The notes under the pieces were generated by a model. That model was not told the DNA's origin and made no database searches. It worked only from the letters and a program-made list of their open reading frames with translations. From the NCBI RefSeq assembly GCF_030718995.1, contig NZ_CP132204.1:372001-436000 (forward strand): a stretch of 64,000 bases of DNA, written 5' to 3'. The DNA is from Arthrobacter oryzae. Its GTDB lineage: Bacteria; Actinomycetota; Actinomycetes; Actinomycetales; Micrococcaceae. Positions 31,973 through 40,148 of the stretch are shown here, piece after piece (the first letter of the stretch is position 1; each line of letters starts with the position of its first letter). Position numbers and translations under genes: made by a program.

Positions 31973-32104
31973 CTCTCTCACTTTCCGCAGGAAAACCAAC
32001 AGACGCTCTCTCACTTTCTTCAGGAAAGTGAGAGAGCGTCCGCGCTTAAGGGGCAGGAAGTGAGAGAGCGTCCGCGCTTAAGGGGCAGGAAGTGAGAGAG
32101 CGTC
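31973..32104. repeat. Hairpin and tandem-repeat array between convergent genes
   Basis: The word GTGAGAGAGCGTC occurs three times forward and is mirrored by GACGCTCTCTCAC once (plus a truncated copy CTCTCTCAC at 31973). The core is a perfect 17-bp hairpin, arms 32002-32018 and 32024-32040. It is followed by two direct 32-bp units (32041-32072 and 32073-32104), each a spacer CGCGCTTAAGGGGCAG plus another right-arm copy. It fills the gap between the aminotransferase and regulator stop codons. The identical 16-bp spacers suggest recent tandem duplication of half of a palindromic element. Confidence 0.9.
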
Positions 32105-32115
32105 CGGGGGCGGGT

Positions 32116-32802
32116 TTAGAGGAGGCGGCGCTCGGCCGCCCATTTGGTCAGTTCATGGCGGCTGGAGAGCTGGAGTTTGCGCAGCACGGCGGAGACATGG
32201 GTTTCTACGGTCTTGATCGAGATGAAGAGTTCCTTGGCCACTTCCTTATAGCTGTAGCCCCGCGCGATCAGCCGCATGACCTCCAGCTCCCGGGCGGAGA
32301 GACGGTCCAGTTCGTCATCGGCGATATCGGCAGGCGCCGTGCCGAACGCATCCAGCACGAACCCGGCCAGCCGCGGCGAAAAGACGGCGTCGCCGCCGGC
32401 CACACGGAGGACGGCGTCGGTGATTTCCGTGCCTGAGATGCTTTTGGTCACATATCCCCGGGCGCCGGCGCGGATGACCGAAACCACGTCTTCGGCGGCG
32501 TCCGAGACGCTCAGTGCGAGGAACCGGGTGCCGCCCAGCAGGGCTGCCGAACCGGCGATCACCTCGCGTCCGCCGCCGCCGAGCCCGCCCGGCAGGTGCA
32601 CGTCCAGCAGCACCACTTCCGGCCGGGCCTGTGCGATCACGGCGATGGCCTGTTCGACGGTTCCGGCCTCACCCACCACAGTGACGCGGGCGTCCAGGTC
32701 CGCCTTGAGCCCCGACCGGAAAATGGCGTGGTCGTCCACGATGACCACGCGGACCCCCGGGGCGCCTCCTGCCCGGGCACTCCCTGCTTCGACGTTGTTC
32801 AC
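32116..32802 (-). CDS. LuxR/NarL-family response regulator
   Basis: A 228-aa regulator with a receiver domain (VVIVDDHAIFRSGL near 19; phosphoacceptor D67 in VVLLDVHLPGG; Thr/Lys switch residues in VTKSISG) and a C-terminal LuxR helix-turn-helix (LSARELEVMRLIARGYSYKEVAKELFIS...). The glycine-rich GGLGGGGRE insert after D67 is unusual. Its start overlaps the kinase stop by 4 nt, so the pair is one two-component system. It probably binds the 124-bp region between the kinase gene and the divergent PspC operon. By family resemblance it is close to LiaR/DesR-type envelope-stress regulators; the signal is not known. Confidence 0.92.
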   Translation of the reverse strand: MNNVEAGSARAGGAPGVRVVIVDDHAIFRSGLKADLDARVTVVGEAGTVEQAIAVIAQARPEVVLLDVHLPGGLGGGGREVIAGSAALLGGTRFLALSVSDAAEDVVSVIRAGARGYVTKSISGTEITDAVLRVAGGDAVFSPRLAGFVLDAFGTAPADIADDELDRLSARELEVMRLIARGYSYKEVAKELFISIKTVETHVSAVLRKLQLSSRHELTKWAAERRLL

Positions 32803-34235
32803 GACTTTCCCTCTCCGTTGTCTACGGCGTCGGACGGCAGCCTGAGCCGCACTTCCGTGCCATCCGCGCTGCTGCTGATGACGGCGGTCCCGCCATGGCG
32901 TTTCATCCGCCCCACGATCGATTCCCGGACGCCCATGCGGTCGGCCGGAACGGACTCCGGGTCGAAACCGGGACCGCGGTCCTTCACATAAACTTCCGCA
33001 TCGCCGTCGGCCACCTCAAGGTACACCGACACGGCACCGCCACCGTGGCGGGACGCGTTGACCATGGCCTCCCGGCTGGCCTGCACCAGGGCCTCATGCC
33101 GGGCGGTCATGGCGGTATCCCCCACGCTGACCACATCCACGGCGTTGCCGAGGGAGTCCTCAACCTCCGCGGCCGCTGCCTTGATGCGCTCCGAGAGCTG
33201 GCCCGCTTCCTTGCCGGGGTCGCGGTACAGCCAGCCCCGCAACTCCCGTTCCTGCGCGCGTGCCAGCCGGACGACGTCGTTCTCGTTACCTGCCCGCCGC
33301 TGGATCAGCGCGAGCGTCTGCAGCACGGAGTCGTGCAGGTGGGCGGCGATCTCCGCCCGTTCCGTGGCCCGGACTCGGCCCGCGCGCTCCGCTTCAAGGT
33401 CCCGCCAGAACTTCAGGCCCCACGGCAGCAGCACGAGTGCCACGCCGCCGAGGACTGCCACGGAGGCCAGGAGCGCCAGCCAGGTCTGCTCCCATGACCC
33501 GGAGCCGGACACCATCACCAGCACGCCGGCCACCACCAGGGCAAGCCCGGCCGCGAGCCTGGCCCAGCCGCCAGCCTGGTCGGCCTTGGTCTTGTCAAGG
33601 AGACCGGCCCGGCGGGTTTCGTCCAGCTGAATCCACGCAATGGCCGCCCCGCCAAGGATGGCGGCGGCCGGGATCAGCGTCCCCAGCGGAACGTCAACGC
33701 CCAGCATGCGTGCGATCAGGAGGGCACCCGCCAGCAGCAGGCCCGCCCCCAGCAGGATTTCCTTGCCGTACGGCATGGTCCGGGCGCGGAACCACGGCGT
33801 GTTGGCGGCGGTGCCCCCGACAGGCCCACCCGTAATACCCGGCGTGGCCGCGGGAAGCGGGACCCGGGCGGAAGGCTCGGGTAGGGCAGCTTCGCCGGGG
33901 AAGGCAGCTCCTGCGGGGACCGGCCCGGACCGGAAGTCCGGCGGGACGTCCAGCGGCCCCGGTGCCGGCAAAGGCCCCGGGGCACTGACGGCAGGAGCTA
34001 TGGGCGACGCCGGGCGCCGCGCGTTCCGCTTCGCGTTCTCGTCCGCAGTCGGCACCATGATCCAGAGCCACGCATAGAAGGCCAGTCCTGCTCCGCCGGC
34101 GAGCGCGGCCACCACCATGCCGATCCGGACCATCCGCACCGGCCATCCCAGATGGGCGGCCACGCCCGCGCAGACGCCAGCGATGACGCGGTCGCTGCTG
34201 CGGACCAGCGGGGGTCGGGTGAGGGCCGTTGTCAT
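32799..34235 (-). CDS. PspC-domain sensor histidine kinase
   Basis: A 478-aa kinase. Residues about 8-65 are a PspC domain (SSDRVIAGVCAGVAAHLGW...), followed by a Pro/Ala-rich linker, several membrane helices (about 145-260), and a HisKA_3 dimerisation domain with phospho-acceptor H301 in AHLHDSVLQTL. A C-terminal HATPase_c domain has the N box EAMVNASRHGG and G box DRGPGFD. PspC fusions to NarL-type kinases are known in actinobacteria and are linked to membrane or cell-wall stress. It is divergent from an operon encoding two more PspC proteins, which are likely targets or accessory sensors. Confidence 0.92.
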   Translation of the reverse strand: MTTALTRPPLVRSSDRVIAGVCAGVAAHLGWPVRMVRIGMVVAALAGGAGLAFYAWLWIMVPTADENAKRNARRPASPIAPAVSAPGPLPAPGPLDVPPDFRSGPVPAGAAFPGEAALPEPSARVPLPAATPGITGGPVGGTAANTPWFRARTMPYGKEILLGAGLLLAGALLIARMLGVDVPLGTLIPAAAILGGAAIAWIQLDETRRAGLLDKTKADQAGGWARLAAGLALVVAGVLVMVSGSGSWEQTWLALLASVAVLGGVALVLLPWGLKFWRDLEAERAGRVRATERAEIAAHLHDSVLQTLALIQRRAGNENDVVRLARAQERELRGWLYRDPGKEAGQLSERIKAAAAEVEDSLGNAVDVVSVGDTAMTARHEALVQASREAMVNASRHGGGAVSVYLEVADGDAEVYVKDRGPGFDPESVPADRMGVRESIVGRMKRHGGTAVISSSADGTEVRLRLPSDAVDNGEGKS

Positions 34236-34254
34236 GTGTCAATCCAAGCATGGA

Positions 34255-34314
34255 TCAGGGTTCCGCACCCCTGATTTCACAGGGAACCGGGGGTCACTCA
34301 GGGGCAGCTCAGGG
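34255..34314. promoter_or_regulatory. Candidate regulator-binding sites between kinase and PspC operon
   Basis: The 124-bp divergent region contains a perfect inverted repeat TCAGGG-N8-CCCTGA (34255-34274) and two further TCAGGG words (34298 and 34309). A plus-strand -10-like AATAGAG follows near 34323. Repeated hexamers between a two-component system and a divergent operon are what a LuxR-type operator cluster would look like, but binding is inferred. Confidence 0.45.
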
Positions 34315-34359
34315 TGTTCCCCAATAGAGCGCGGCCGGTTCGGACGGCAGGATCGAAGT

Positions 34360-35997
34360 ATGAACTCGCACAATGCATACCCAGACGAAGATCCGCTGCC
34401 GTCAGGCCGTTCCGGTTCCGGTTCCGATTCCGGTTCCGCCACGCCAACTGACCGCACTTCCGACGACGGCGCCGCCTCTGGCCAGGAGGGTTCCGATGCC
34501 CGTAAAGGCTCAGGCGCCGATCCGGGCACCGGCCCAGGCACCGGCTCCCCGGAGGGCAGCTTCCCCGGCGGCCCGCCACCGCTCTATCCGAACGCGCAGA
34601 TGCCCGGTGCCCAGGGTCCCCATCCCCACCCCGGTGCCCCGACGGATGGCCGCTACGCCTACCCGCAGTCCCCGCCCCAGAACTTCTTCACCTGGGTCCG
34701 GAGCCACGGAGTCCACCGCGGGTCGGACCGCTGGATCGGCGGCGTCGCCAGCGGCATCGCACACCGGCTGGGCGTCGACCCGTTGATCGTGCGCGGCGTC
34801 TTCATTGTCCTTTCCATCTTCGCCGGCATCGGAGTGTTGCTCTACGGCATCGCCTGGGCACTGCTGCCGGAGCCCGACGGCCGCATCCACGTTCAGGAAG
34901 CCGGCGCCGGACGCTGGTCCACCGGCATGACGGGCGCGCTCATCACCACGGTGATCGGCTTCCCCAGCCTGGGCAACGGCTTCTGGGGCTGGGAGCGGAA
35001 CGGATTCGGCGGCTTCTTCTGGACGGTCTTCTGGATCGCCGGCGCCGTCTACCTCATCTACTACCTCTCACAACGCGATAAGGCCACCAACGGAGCACCC
35101 GTCATGAACAACAGCACCGAAGCCGGCACCACTGCCGGTGGAACCGCCTTTGCCGCCACGTCGCCGGCTGGCACGTCATCGGCAGGCATCTCCTCGCCCG
35201 CGTCCGGCGCGCCTTATGAACCCGGAGTGCTCACCGGCGGACCTTACGCCGGCGGGGCATACTCAGGCGCGCAGTACGACGGCGGCGCCCCCGGTTCGGG
35301 CGGTTACGGCCCCACTCCCCCGTACGTCGGAGGCTACGGCGGTCCGCCCGCTCCCGCCCCGAAGGCGCCCAACGTTGGCCCCGGCGCCCCCGCCGTCGCC
35401 GTCACGGCCGGCCTTGCCCTGCTGGTGGGCGGCGGCATCAAGGCCCTCGAAGCACTCAACGTGACCAACCTCGGTGACGCCACCAACGCGGTGGTGTGGG
35501 CCAGCGGTGCGGCCGTCCTGGGCCTGGGCATCCTGGTGGCCGGGCTCCGGGGCCGGACGTCCGGGATCCTTGGCTTCTTTGCCGTGGTTGCCCTCGTCAT
35601 CGGCGGAATCTTCAACGTGGTGCCCAACGGTGACCGCTTCCGGTTCCAGGACGCCAACTGGAGCCCGGCCAGTATCGAACAGGCGAGCCAGGGCTTCAAC
35701 ATCACCGGTGGCAGCGGAACTGCCGACCTGACACGGCTGAACATCACGCCGCCGCTGGGCAGCGACGTCGTGATTCCCATGGACGTTACGGCCAGCAACC
35801 TGACCGTCATCATTCCGGACACGGTCCCCGTGGAAATCCGGGCGGACATGACGCTGGGCAACCTCAACGACGGCTCGCAGAACCACGGGGGCATGACCTC
35901 GCAGCAGAGCAACTACAACACCGATAAGCCGGGTGCCGCGCTCATCCTCGAAATCGACGGGACCATGAGCAACGTCACCATCCAGGAAGGAAACTGA
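34360..35997 (+). CDS. PspC-domain, LiaF/toastrack-like membrane protein (545 aa)
   Basis: The first 95 residues are low-complexity Ser/Gly/Asp/Pro, with a hexanucleotide repeat encoding Gly-Ser. A PspC domain follows (about 118-175: DRWIGGVASGIAHRLGVDPLIVRG...). Next come membrane helices near 180-235, a Gly/Ala/Tyr-rich linker (about 245-330), and four more helices near 345-435. The C-terminal 110 residues (GFNITGGSGTADLTRLNIT...VPVEIRADMTLGNL) look like the repetitive beta-strand LiaF-C/toastrack domain. That combination is known in PSP-type envelope stress systems. ATG 34360 has AGGA eight bases upstream. It heads a three-gene operon divergent from its presumed two-component regulator. 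Confidence 0.85.
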   Translation: MNSHNAYPDEDPLPSGRSGSGSDSGSATPTDRTSDDGAASGQEGSDARKGSGADPGTGPGTGSPEGSFPGGPPPLYPNAQMPGAQGPHPHPGAPTDGRYAYPQSPPQNFFTWVRSHGVHRGSDRWIGGVASGIAHRLGVDPLIVRGVFIVLSIFAGIGVLLYGIAWALLPEPDGRIHVQEAGAGRWSTGMTGALITTVIGFPSLGNGFWGWERNGFGGFFWTVFWIAGAVYLIYYLSQRDKATNGAPVMNNSTEAGTTAGGTAFAATSPAGTSSAGISSPASGAPYEPGVLTGGPYAGGAYSGAQYDGGAPGSGGYGPTPPYVGGYGGPPAPAPKAPNVGPGAPAVAVTAGLALLVGGGIKALEALNVTNLGDATNAVVWASGAAVLGLGILVAGLRGRTSGILGFFAVVALVIGGIFNVVPNGDRFRFQDANWSPASIEQASQGFNITGGSGTADLTRLNITPPLGSDVVIPMDVTASNLTVIIPDTVPVEIRADMTLGNLNDGSQNHGGMTSQQSNYNTDKPGAALILEIDGTMSNVTIQEGN

Positions 35998-35998
35998 C

Positions 35999-36316
35999 AT
36001 GAGCAGCAGCTATGAACCTGCTCCGGACACCGTTCCGCAGGCAAAGAACGAGGCAACAGCATCAACGGCAGAACAGGCACGAACCACTGGAGCCCGGCAC
36101 GGCGGCCCCTCTCCGGCCCGGGTGGGCACCGTGGTCTGGGGCCTCATCGTCCTGGCGCTCGCGGCGTTGATCATCATCGGCCAGCTCGGCATTGTGGTGC
36201 TGAACGGAACCTACGTTCTCATCGGCCTGATGATCGGTGCCGGCGCCGCACTGGTGGTTGGCGGGCTTCTCTCAGCCCGCGGACGTGACAAAGAATCCAC
36301 AACAGGGAAGTCTTGA
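35999..36316 (+). CDS. Two-TM membrane protein of unknown function (105 aa)
   Basis: A hydrophilic N-terminal 40 residues is followed by two membrane helices (about 43-63 and 69-91, VGTVVWGLIVLALAALIIIG and YVLIGLMIGAGAALVVGGLL) and a charged tail. Only one base separates it from the previous stop, so it is co-translated with the PspC/LiaF-like protein. This short two-helix layout is like LiaI-type partners. No confident family assignment. Confidence 0.8.
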   Translation: MSSSYEPAPDTVPQAKNEATASTAEQARTTGARHGGPSPARVGTVVWGLIVLALAALIIIGQLGIVVLNGTYVLIGLMIGAGAALVVGGLLSARGRDKESTTGKS

Positions 36317-36319
36317 GGC

Positions 36320-36577
36320 ATGGATAAGTTCTTCAGCATCGTCAGGGGCCTTGGCCTGAAACGCGGACCGCAGCGTTGGCTGGGAGGCGTGTGCGGAGGC
36401 ATCGCCGCCAAGCTGAACGTGGACGTCGCCTTCGTCCGGATCGCGTTCCTGCTCCTCAGCCTGCTGCCGGGTCCGGCCTTAGTGTTCTACGTGGCAGCGT
36501 GGCTCATCCTCCCGGACCAGCGAAACGCGATCATCCTCCAGTCCTTCCTGGACAAGCGGTCGATCAACGGATCCTGA
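36320..36577 (+). CDS. Minimal PspC-domain protein (85 aa)
   Basis: Almost the whole protein is a PspC domain: QRWLGGVCGGIAAKLNVDVAFVRIAF followed by a membrane helix LLSLLPGPALVFYVAAWLILP. The tail of about 15 residues is polar. The start lies 3 nt after the previous stop, and the operon ends in a strong terminator. Together with the kinase and the 545-aa protein, it makes three PspC domains in one locus. Confidence 0.9.
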   Translation: MDKFFSIVRGLGLKRGPQRWLGGVCGGIAAKLNVDVAFVRIAFLLLSLLPGPALVFYVAAWLILPDQRNAIILQSFLDKRSINGS

Positions 36578-36593
36578 CCCAGGACCCGGCTCA

Positions 36594-36621
36594 GGGCCCC
36601 TGCTCTCCGGAGCAGGGGCCC
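36594..36621 (+). terminator. Terminator of the PspC operon
   Basis: A perfect 12-bp stem (arms 36594-36605 and 36610-36621, GGGCCCCTGCTC/GAGCAGGGGCCC, TCCG loop) is followed by TTCCGTTTG, 17 nt after the last stop codon. Confidence 0.9.
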
Positions 36622-36750
36622 TTCCGTTTGCCGTGGCGTCGGAGCCTTTGTAACCAGTTTGTGTCGTAACCCACACTCACCACTAGAATCTAGGTGAGCT
36701 CAGCGTGGCGCTCTGCCAGTACACCCCCTCACCAGGATTTGAGCCGAGAC

Positions 36751-37776
36751 ATGAAAATTGGAATTCTCACCAGCGGTGGCGACTGCCCCGGACTGAACGC
36801 TGTCATCCGCGGCGCCGTCCTCAAGGGAATCGCCATCCACGGCCACGAATTCGTAGGATTCCTCGACGGCTGGCGCGGCGTCGTCGAAGGCGACGTGATC
36901 GACATTCCCCGCCACATGGTCCGCGGCATCGCGAAGCAGGGCGGCACCATCCTCGGCACGTCCCGCACCAACCCTTTCGAAAACGGCGGGGGCCCCGAGG
37001 TCATCAAGGGCCACATGGACCGGCTCGGCATCGATGCGATCATCGCCATCGGCGGCGAAGGCACGCTGGCCGCAGCCAAACGGCTGACCGACGCGGGCCT
37101 GAAGATCGTCGGCGTTCCCAAGACCGTGGACAACGACCTTGACGCCACCGACTACACCTTCGGCTTCGACACTGCTGTCCAGATCGCCACCGAGGCCATC
37201 GACCGCCTCCGCACCACGGGTGAATCACACCACCGCTGCATGATCGCCGAGGTCATGGGCCGCCATGTGGGCTGGATCGCACTGCACGCGGGCATGGCCT
37301 CCGGCGCACACGCGATCCTTATTCCGGAGCAGAAGGCCTCCATGGACCAGATCACCGAGTGGGTGGAGGAGGCTCACGCACGCGGCCGCGCACCCCTGGT
37401 GGTGGTGGCCGAGGGCTTCGTTCCCGAGGGCCAGGAAACCCCGCACTCCGAGCGCGGGCTGGACACGTTCGGACGCCCGCGCCTGGGCGGCATCGCCGAG
37501 ATGCTGGCTCCCGAACTCGAAGCACGGACCGGCATCGAGACCCGCGCCACCGTTCTTGGCCACATCCAGCGCGGCGGCGTCCCGTCCGCGTTCGACCGCG
37601 TCCTGGCCACGCGGCTGGGCATGGCCGCCATCGACTCCGTGGTGGACAAGCGCTGGGGCACCATGGTGTCCCTCCACGGCACGGACATTGTGCACGTGGG
37701 CTTCGACGCCGCCCTGGGCAACCTCAAGTGCGTCCCGCAGCACCGCTACGACGAAGCAGCCGTCCTCTTCGGCTAG
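36751..37776 (+). CDS. pfkA: 6-Phosphofructokinase, ATP-type predicted
   Basis: A 341-aa enzyme of group III actinobacterial PFKs, phosphorylating fructose 6-phosphate. The phosphodonor-determining positions are G104 (in GGEGT) and K124 (in PKTVDND), with catalytic D127. G104 favours ATP, while K124 is found in PPi enzymes, the mixed pattern known from Streptomyces ATP-PFK. Sugar-phosphate contacts MGRHVGW and RATVLGHIQRGG are present. A good -10 TAGAAT at 36684-36689 lies about 60 nt upstream, without a clear -35. It stands alone; a 52-bp palindrome begins 22 nt after the stop. Confidence 0.95.
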   Translation: MKIGILTSGGDCPGLNAVIRGAVLKGIAIHGHEFVGFLDGWRGVVEGDVIDIPRHMVRGIAKQGGTILGTSRTNPFENGGGPEVIKGHMDRLGIDAIIAIGGEGTLAAAKRLTDAGLKIVGVPKTVDNDLDATDYTFGFDTAVQIATEAIDRLRTTGESHHRCMIAEVMGRHVGWIALHAGMASGAHAILIPEQKASMDQITEWVEEAHARGRAPLVVVAEGFVPEGQETPHSERGLDTFGRPRLGGIAEMLAPELEARTGIETRATVLGHIQRGGVPSAFDRVLATRLGMAAIDSVVDKRWGTMVSLHGTDIVHVGFDAALGNLKCVPQHRYDEAAVLFG

Positions 37777-37797
37777 GCCCCGGCCGGCCGACACAAC

Positions 37798-37849
37798 GCG
37801 AACGGACAGTTGGGGCCCCGGCTTTTTGGGGCCCCAACTGTCCGTTCGC
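37798..37849. repeat. Perfect 22-bp-arm palindrome after pfkA
   Basis: Arms 37798-37819 and 37828-37849 are exactly complementary (GCGAACGGACAGTTGGGG...), with loop GGCTTTTT. It ends 28 bp before the next gene. The T run is in the loop, not after the stem, so a simple intrinsic-terminator role is not obvious. The arm end GGGGCCCC is itself self-complementary. Like the elements at 22.7 and 32.0 kb, it sits right after a plus-strand stop codon. Confidence 0.9.
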
Positions 37850-37877
37850 GCTGGAATCCGGTGGGTAGGGTTGAGGC

Positions 37878-38636
37878 ATGACTCTCGACCCCGGTTCCGC
37901 AGACATCATCCAGCTGGCCTGGGCCCGCCATTTGGGCCTGGATGACGGAGCCTTTGCCGCGGCGCGGAAGCTCGACGCCGATGCCACCGTTCTGGGGGCC
38001 GGCCCGCTTTCGGCCGCGGGCCGGCTCACGCGGGCGGACGAGTCCCGGAAATCAGTGGACTTTGTGCGGTTGTTTGGCACGTCGGCGCTCGTGGGACCCC
38101 GATGGGCCCTGGACGCCGCCGAGCGCATTCCGGATGAGGAACTCGCCCAGCACGTGACCCTCCTGACCATCACGCGGCAGCACGGCGGCCACGGCCAGGG
38201 AGCTGCCGCGCTCTTCTTCGCCGACGACCTCCCGCTCCGCCAGCCGGCCGAGGAGCTGACCGTTTCGCACGGTAACCCCGAGGCCATAGAACTCGAAGGC
38301 CTCTGTCCTCCTGACGACGTCAACGAGGTGGGGTTGTCCGACCTCGAACACCGGTTCACTATCCTGCGCGACGACAACGGCCGCAAGGTTCCGGTGGCCT
38401 GTGGCGCCTACACCGAGTGGGAAGGCATCCTGGCGCATATGGGGGTCCTCGTGGATCCCGACTGGCGGCGCCGGGGCTTGGGTTCCCTGGCCGCGTCCAT
38501 TGCCGCCCACGAGGCACTCGCGGCCGGCCTCACCCTGCAGTGGCGCGCGGATGTCAGCAACAAGGGAGCCCTGGCAATCGCCCGCAGCCTCGGCTTCTCA
38601 GCCGGCGGCATCCAGACCAGCGTGCTGCTGGGCTGA
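37878..38636 (+). CDS. GNAT-family N-acetyltransferase (252 aa)
   Basis: The C-terminal half is a GNAT domain with the acetyl-CoA loop DPDWRRRGLGSLAASIAAHEAL near residue 195 and the following WRADVSNKGALAIARSLGF. The N-terminal half is divergent and may be a degenerate GNAT fold. A TAGGGT box ends six bases before ATG 37878, suggesting a leaderless transcript; GAGG within that gap could also serve as a ribosome site. The last 39 bp overlap the 3' end of the convergent MFS gene. The substrate is unknown. Confidence 0.85.
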   Translation: MTLDPGSADIIQLAWARHLGLDDGAFAAARKLDADATVLGAGPLSAAGRLTRADESRKSVDFVRLFGTSALVGPRWALDAAERIPDEELAQHVTLLTITRQHGGHGQGAAALFFADDLPLRQPAEELTVSHGNPEAIELEGLCPPDDVNEVGLSDLEHRFTILRDDNGRKVPVACGAYTEWEGILAHMGVLVDPDWRRRGLGSLAASIAAHEALAAGLTLQWRADVSNKGALAIARSLGFSAGGIQTSVLLG

Positions 38637-40115
38637 CGGAGCGCCGGACCCGTCCCAACCCTGAACCGGCTTGGGTTTTGCGAAGAACAGCGCCACGGCA
38701 GCGCCGAGCACAATGACAGCCGCCGGAAGCATGATGGACTGGCTCATCGCCGTCGAAAATCCTTCGTGCAGGGCCTCCGGAAGCTGGCCGCCGAAACTCA
38801 TGGGACCCGCGTGGCCGGTGCCGCCCGGCGCCGCCGGAAGCTCCTCCGCCAGCCGCGCCTGCATGAGCACGGCGATGGCCGCGCTGCCCAGCACGGCGCC
38901 GATCTGGCGGGTGGTGTTGTAGACCCCGGCCCCGGCGCCCGCCTGGCGCGGCGGCAGGTTTCTGGTGGCCGTGGAGCTCAGCGGCGCCCAGATGCCCGCG
39001 TTGGCGAAGCCGAGCACGGCGCTGGGCAGCAGGAAGAGCCAGATCGGTGTGTCCGGGTGCATCAGCGCCGAGTTCCAGAACAGTGCCACGGACATGAGCG
39101 CCAGGCCGCCAGCCGTGATGTACTTCGGGTTCACGCGGTCGATGATCCTGCCCACCACCGGCGCAAGGCCGCCTGAGATGAGCGCCATCGGGATCATCAT
39201 CAGGGCGGACTGGGTGGGTGTCAGGCCGCGGACCATCTGGTAATAGAAGATGAGCGGCAGGCCGAACGCCGTCACCGTGAAGCCCACCGTGGTGATTCCC
39301 AGGTTGGCCAGCGAGAAGTTGCGGTCCCCGAACAGGGACAGCGGCAGCAGCGGCTCGCCCTTATTGAACCGCTGCCAGGCGACGAACCCGGCCAGCACCG
39401 CCAGGCCTGCGATGATCAGGCTCCACACTGTGACGGGGCCGGTGATGGTGCCCCAGTTGTAGGTCTCGCCTTCCTGGATGCCGAAGACAAGCAGGAACAG
39501 TCCAACGGCGCTGAGCAGGACGCCGGGAATGTCGAACTTGTGCGGATGCGTGGTCAGCGACGGCACAAAGCGCAGCGCCAGGATGAAGCCGGCGATTCCC
39601 ACGGGCACGTTGATGAAGAAAATCCATTCCCAGCCGAGTCCGTCCACCAGGACGCCGCCGAGGATCGGCCCCACGAGGGTGGCGACGCCGGCGGTGGCAC
39701 CCCAGATGCCCATGGCCGCGCCGCGCCGGTCCGGCGGGAAGATCCTCGTGATTACGGCCATGGTCTGGGGTGTCATGATCGCGGCGCCGAAGCCCTGGAC
39801 CACGCGGGCCAGGATGAGGGTCTGGACGTCACCGGACAGCCCGCACCACAGCGATGCGAGGGTGAACACCACGAGGCCGGTCAGGTAGAGCTTCTTGGGT
39901 CCGAACCTGTCCCCCAGCCGGCCGGTGATCAGCAGCGGCACGGCGTAGGCCAGCAGGTACGCACTGGTCACCCAAATGACGGAGTTGATGTCCGCGTCCA
40001 GGCCTTCCATGATCCGCGGGTTCGCCACCGAGACGATGGTGGTGTCGATCAGGATCATAAAGAACCCGATCACCAGTGACCAAAGGGCCGGCCACGGCCT
40101 AGCTACGTTTTCCAT
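38598..40115 (-). CDS. MFS drug transporter, DHA2 (14-TM) family
   Basis: A 505-aa EmrB/QacA-type exporter. It begins WPALWSLVIGFFMILIDTTIVSVANP, the DHA2 motif D1-like start, and has motif A GRLGDRFGPKKLYLTG, motif B LILARVVQGFGAA and motif C GPILGGVLVDGLGWEWIFFINVPVG. About fourteen helices are evident. It likely exports drugs or toxic metabolites by proton antiport. The PadR regulator lies 33 bp upstream on the same strand and probably represses both. Its 3' end overlaps the convergent GNAT gene by 39 bp. Confidence 0.95.
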   Translation of the reverse strand: MENVARPWPALWSLVIGFFMILIDTTIVSVANPRIMEGLDADINSVIWVTSAYLLAYAVPLLITGRLGDRFGPKKLYLTGLVVFTLASLWCGLSGDVQTLILARVVQGFGAAIMTPQTMAVITRIFPPDRRGAAMGIWGATAGVATLVGPILGGVLVDGLGWEWIFFINVPVGIAGFILALRFVPSLTTHPHKFDIPGVLLSAVGLFLLVFGIQEGETYNWGTITGPVTVWSLIIAGLAVLAGFVAWQRFNKGEPLLPLSLFGDRNFSLANLGITTVGFTVTAFGLPLIFYYQMVRGLTPTQSALMMIPMALISGGLAPVVGRIIDRVNPKYITAGGLALMSVALFWNSALMHPDTPIWLFLLPSAVLGFANAGIWAPLSSTATRNLPPRQAGAGAGVYNTTRQIGAVLGSAAIAVLMQARLAEELPAAPGGTGHAGPMSFGGQLPEALHEGFSTAMSQSIMLPAAVIVLGAAVALFFAKPKPVQGWDGSGAPSAQQHAGLDAAG

Positions 40116-40148
40116 GTGGGTCCTTCCGGGTGGTTGTGGCGTGGTCCG

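Noticed and set aside
31973..32104. CRISPR array
   Set aside because: Only two 32-bp direct units with identical spacers and no cas genes; spacers in CRISPR arrays differ.
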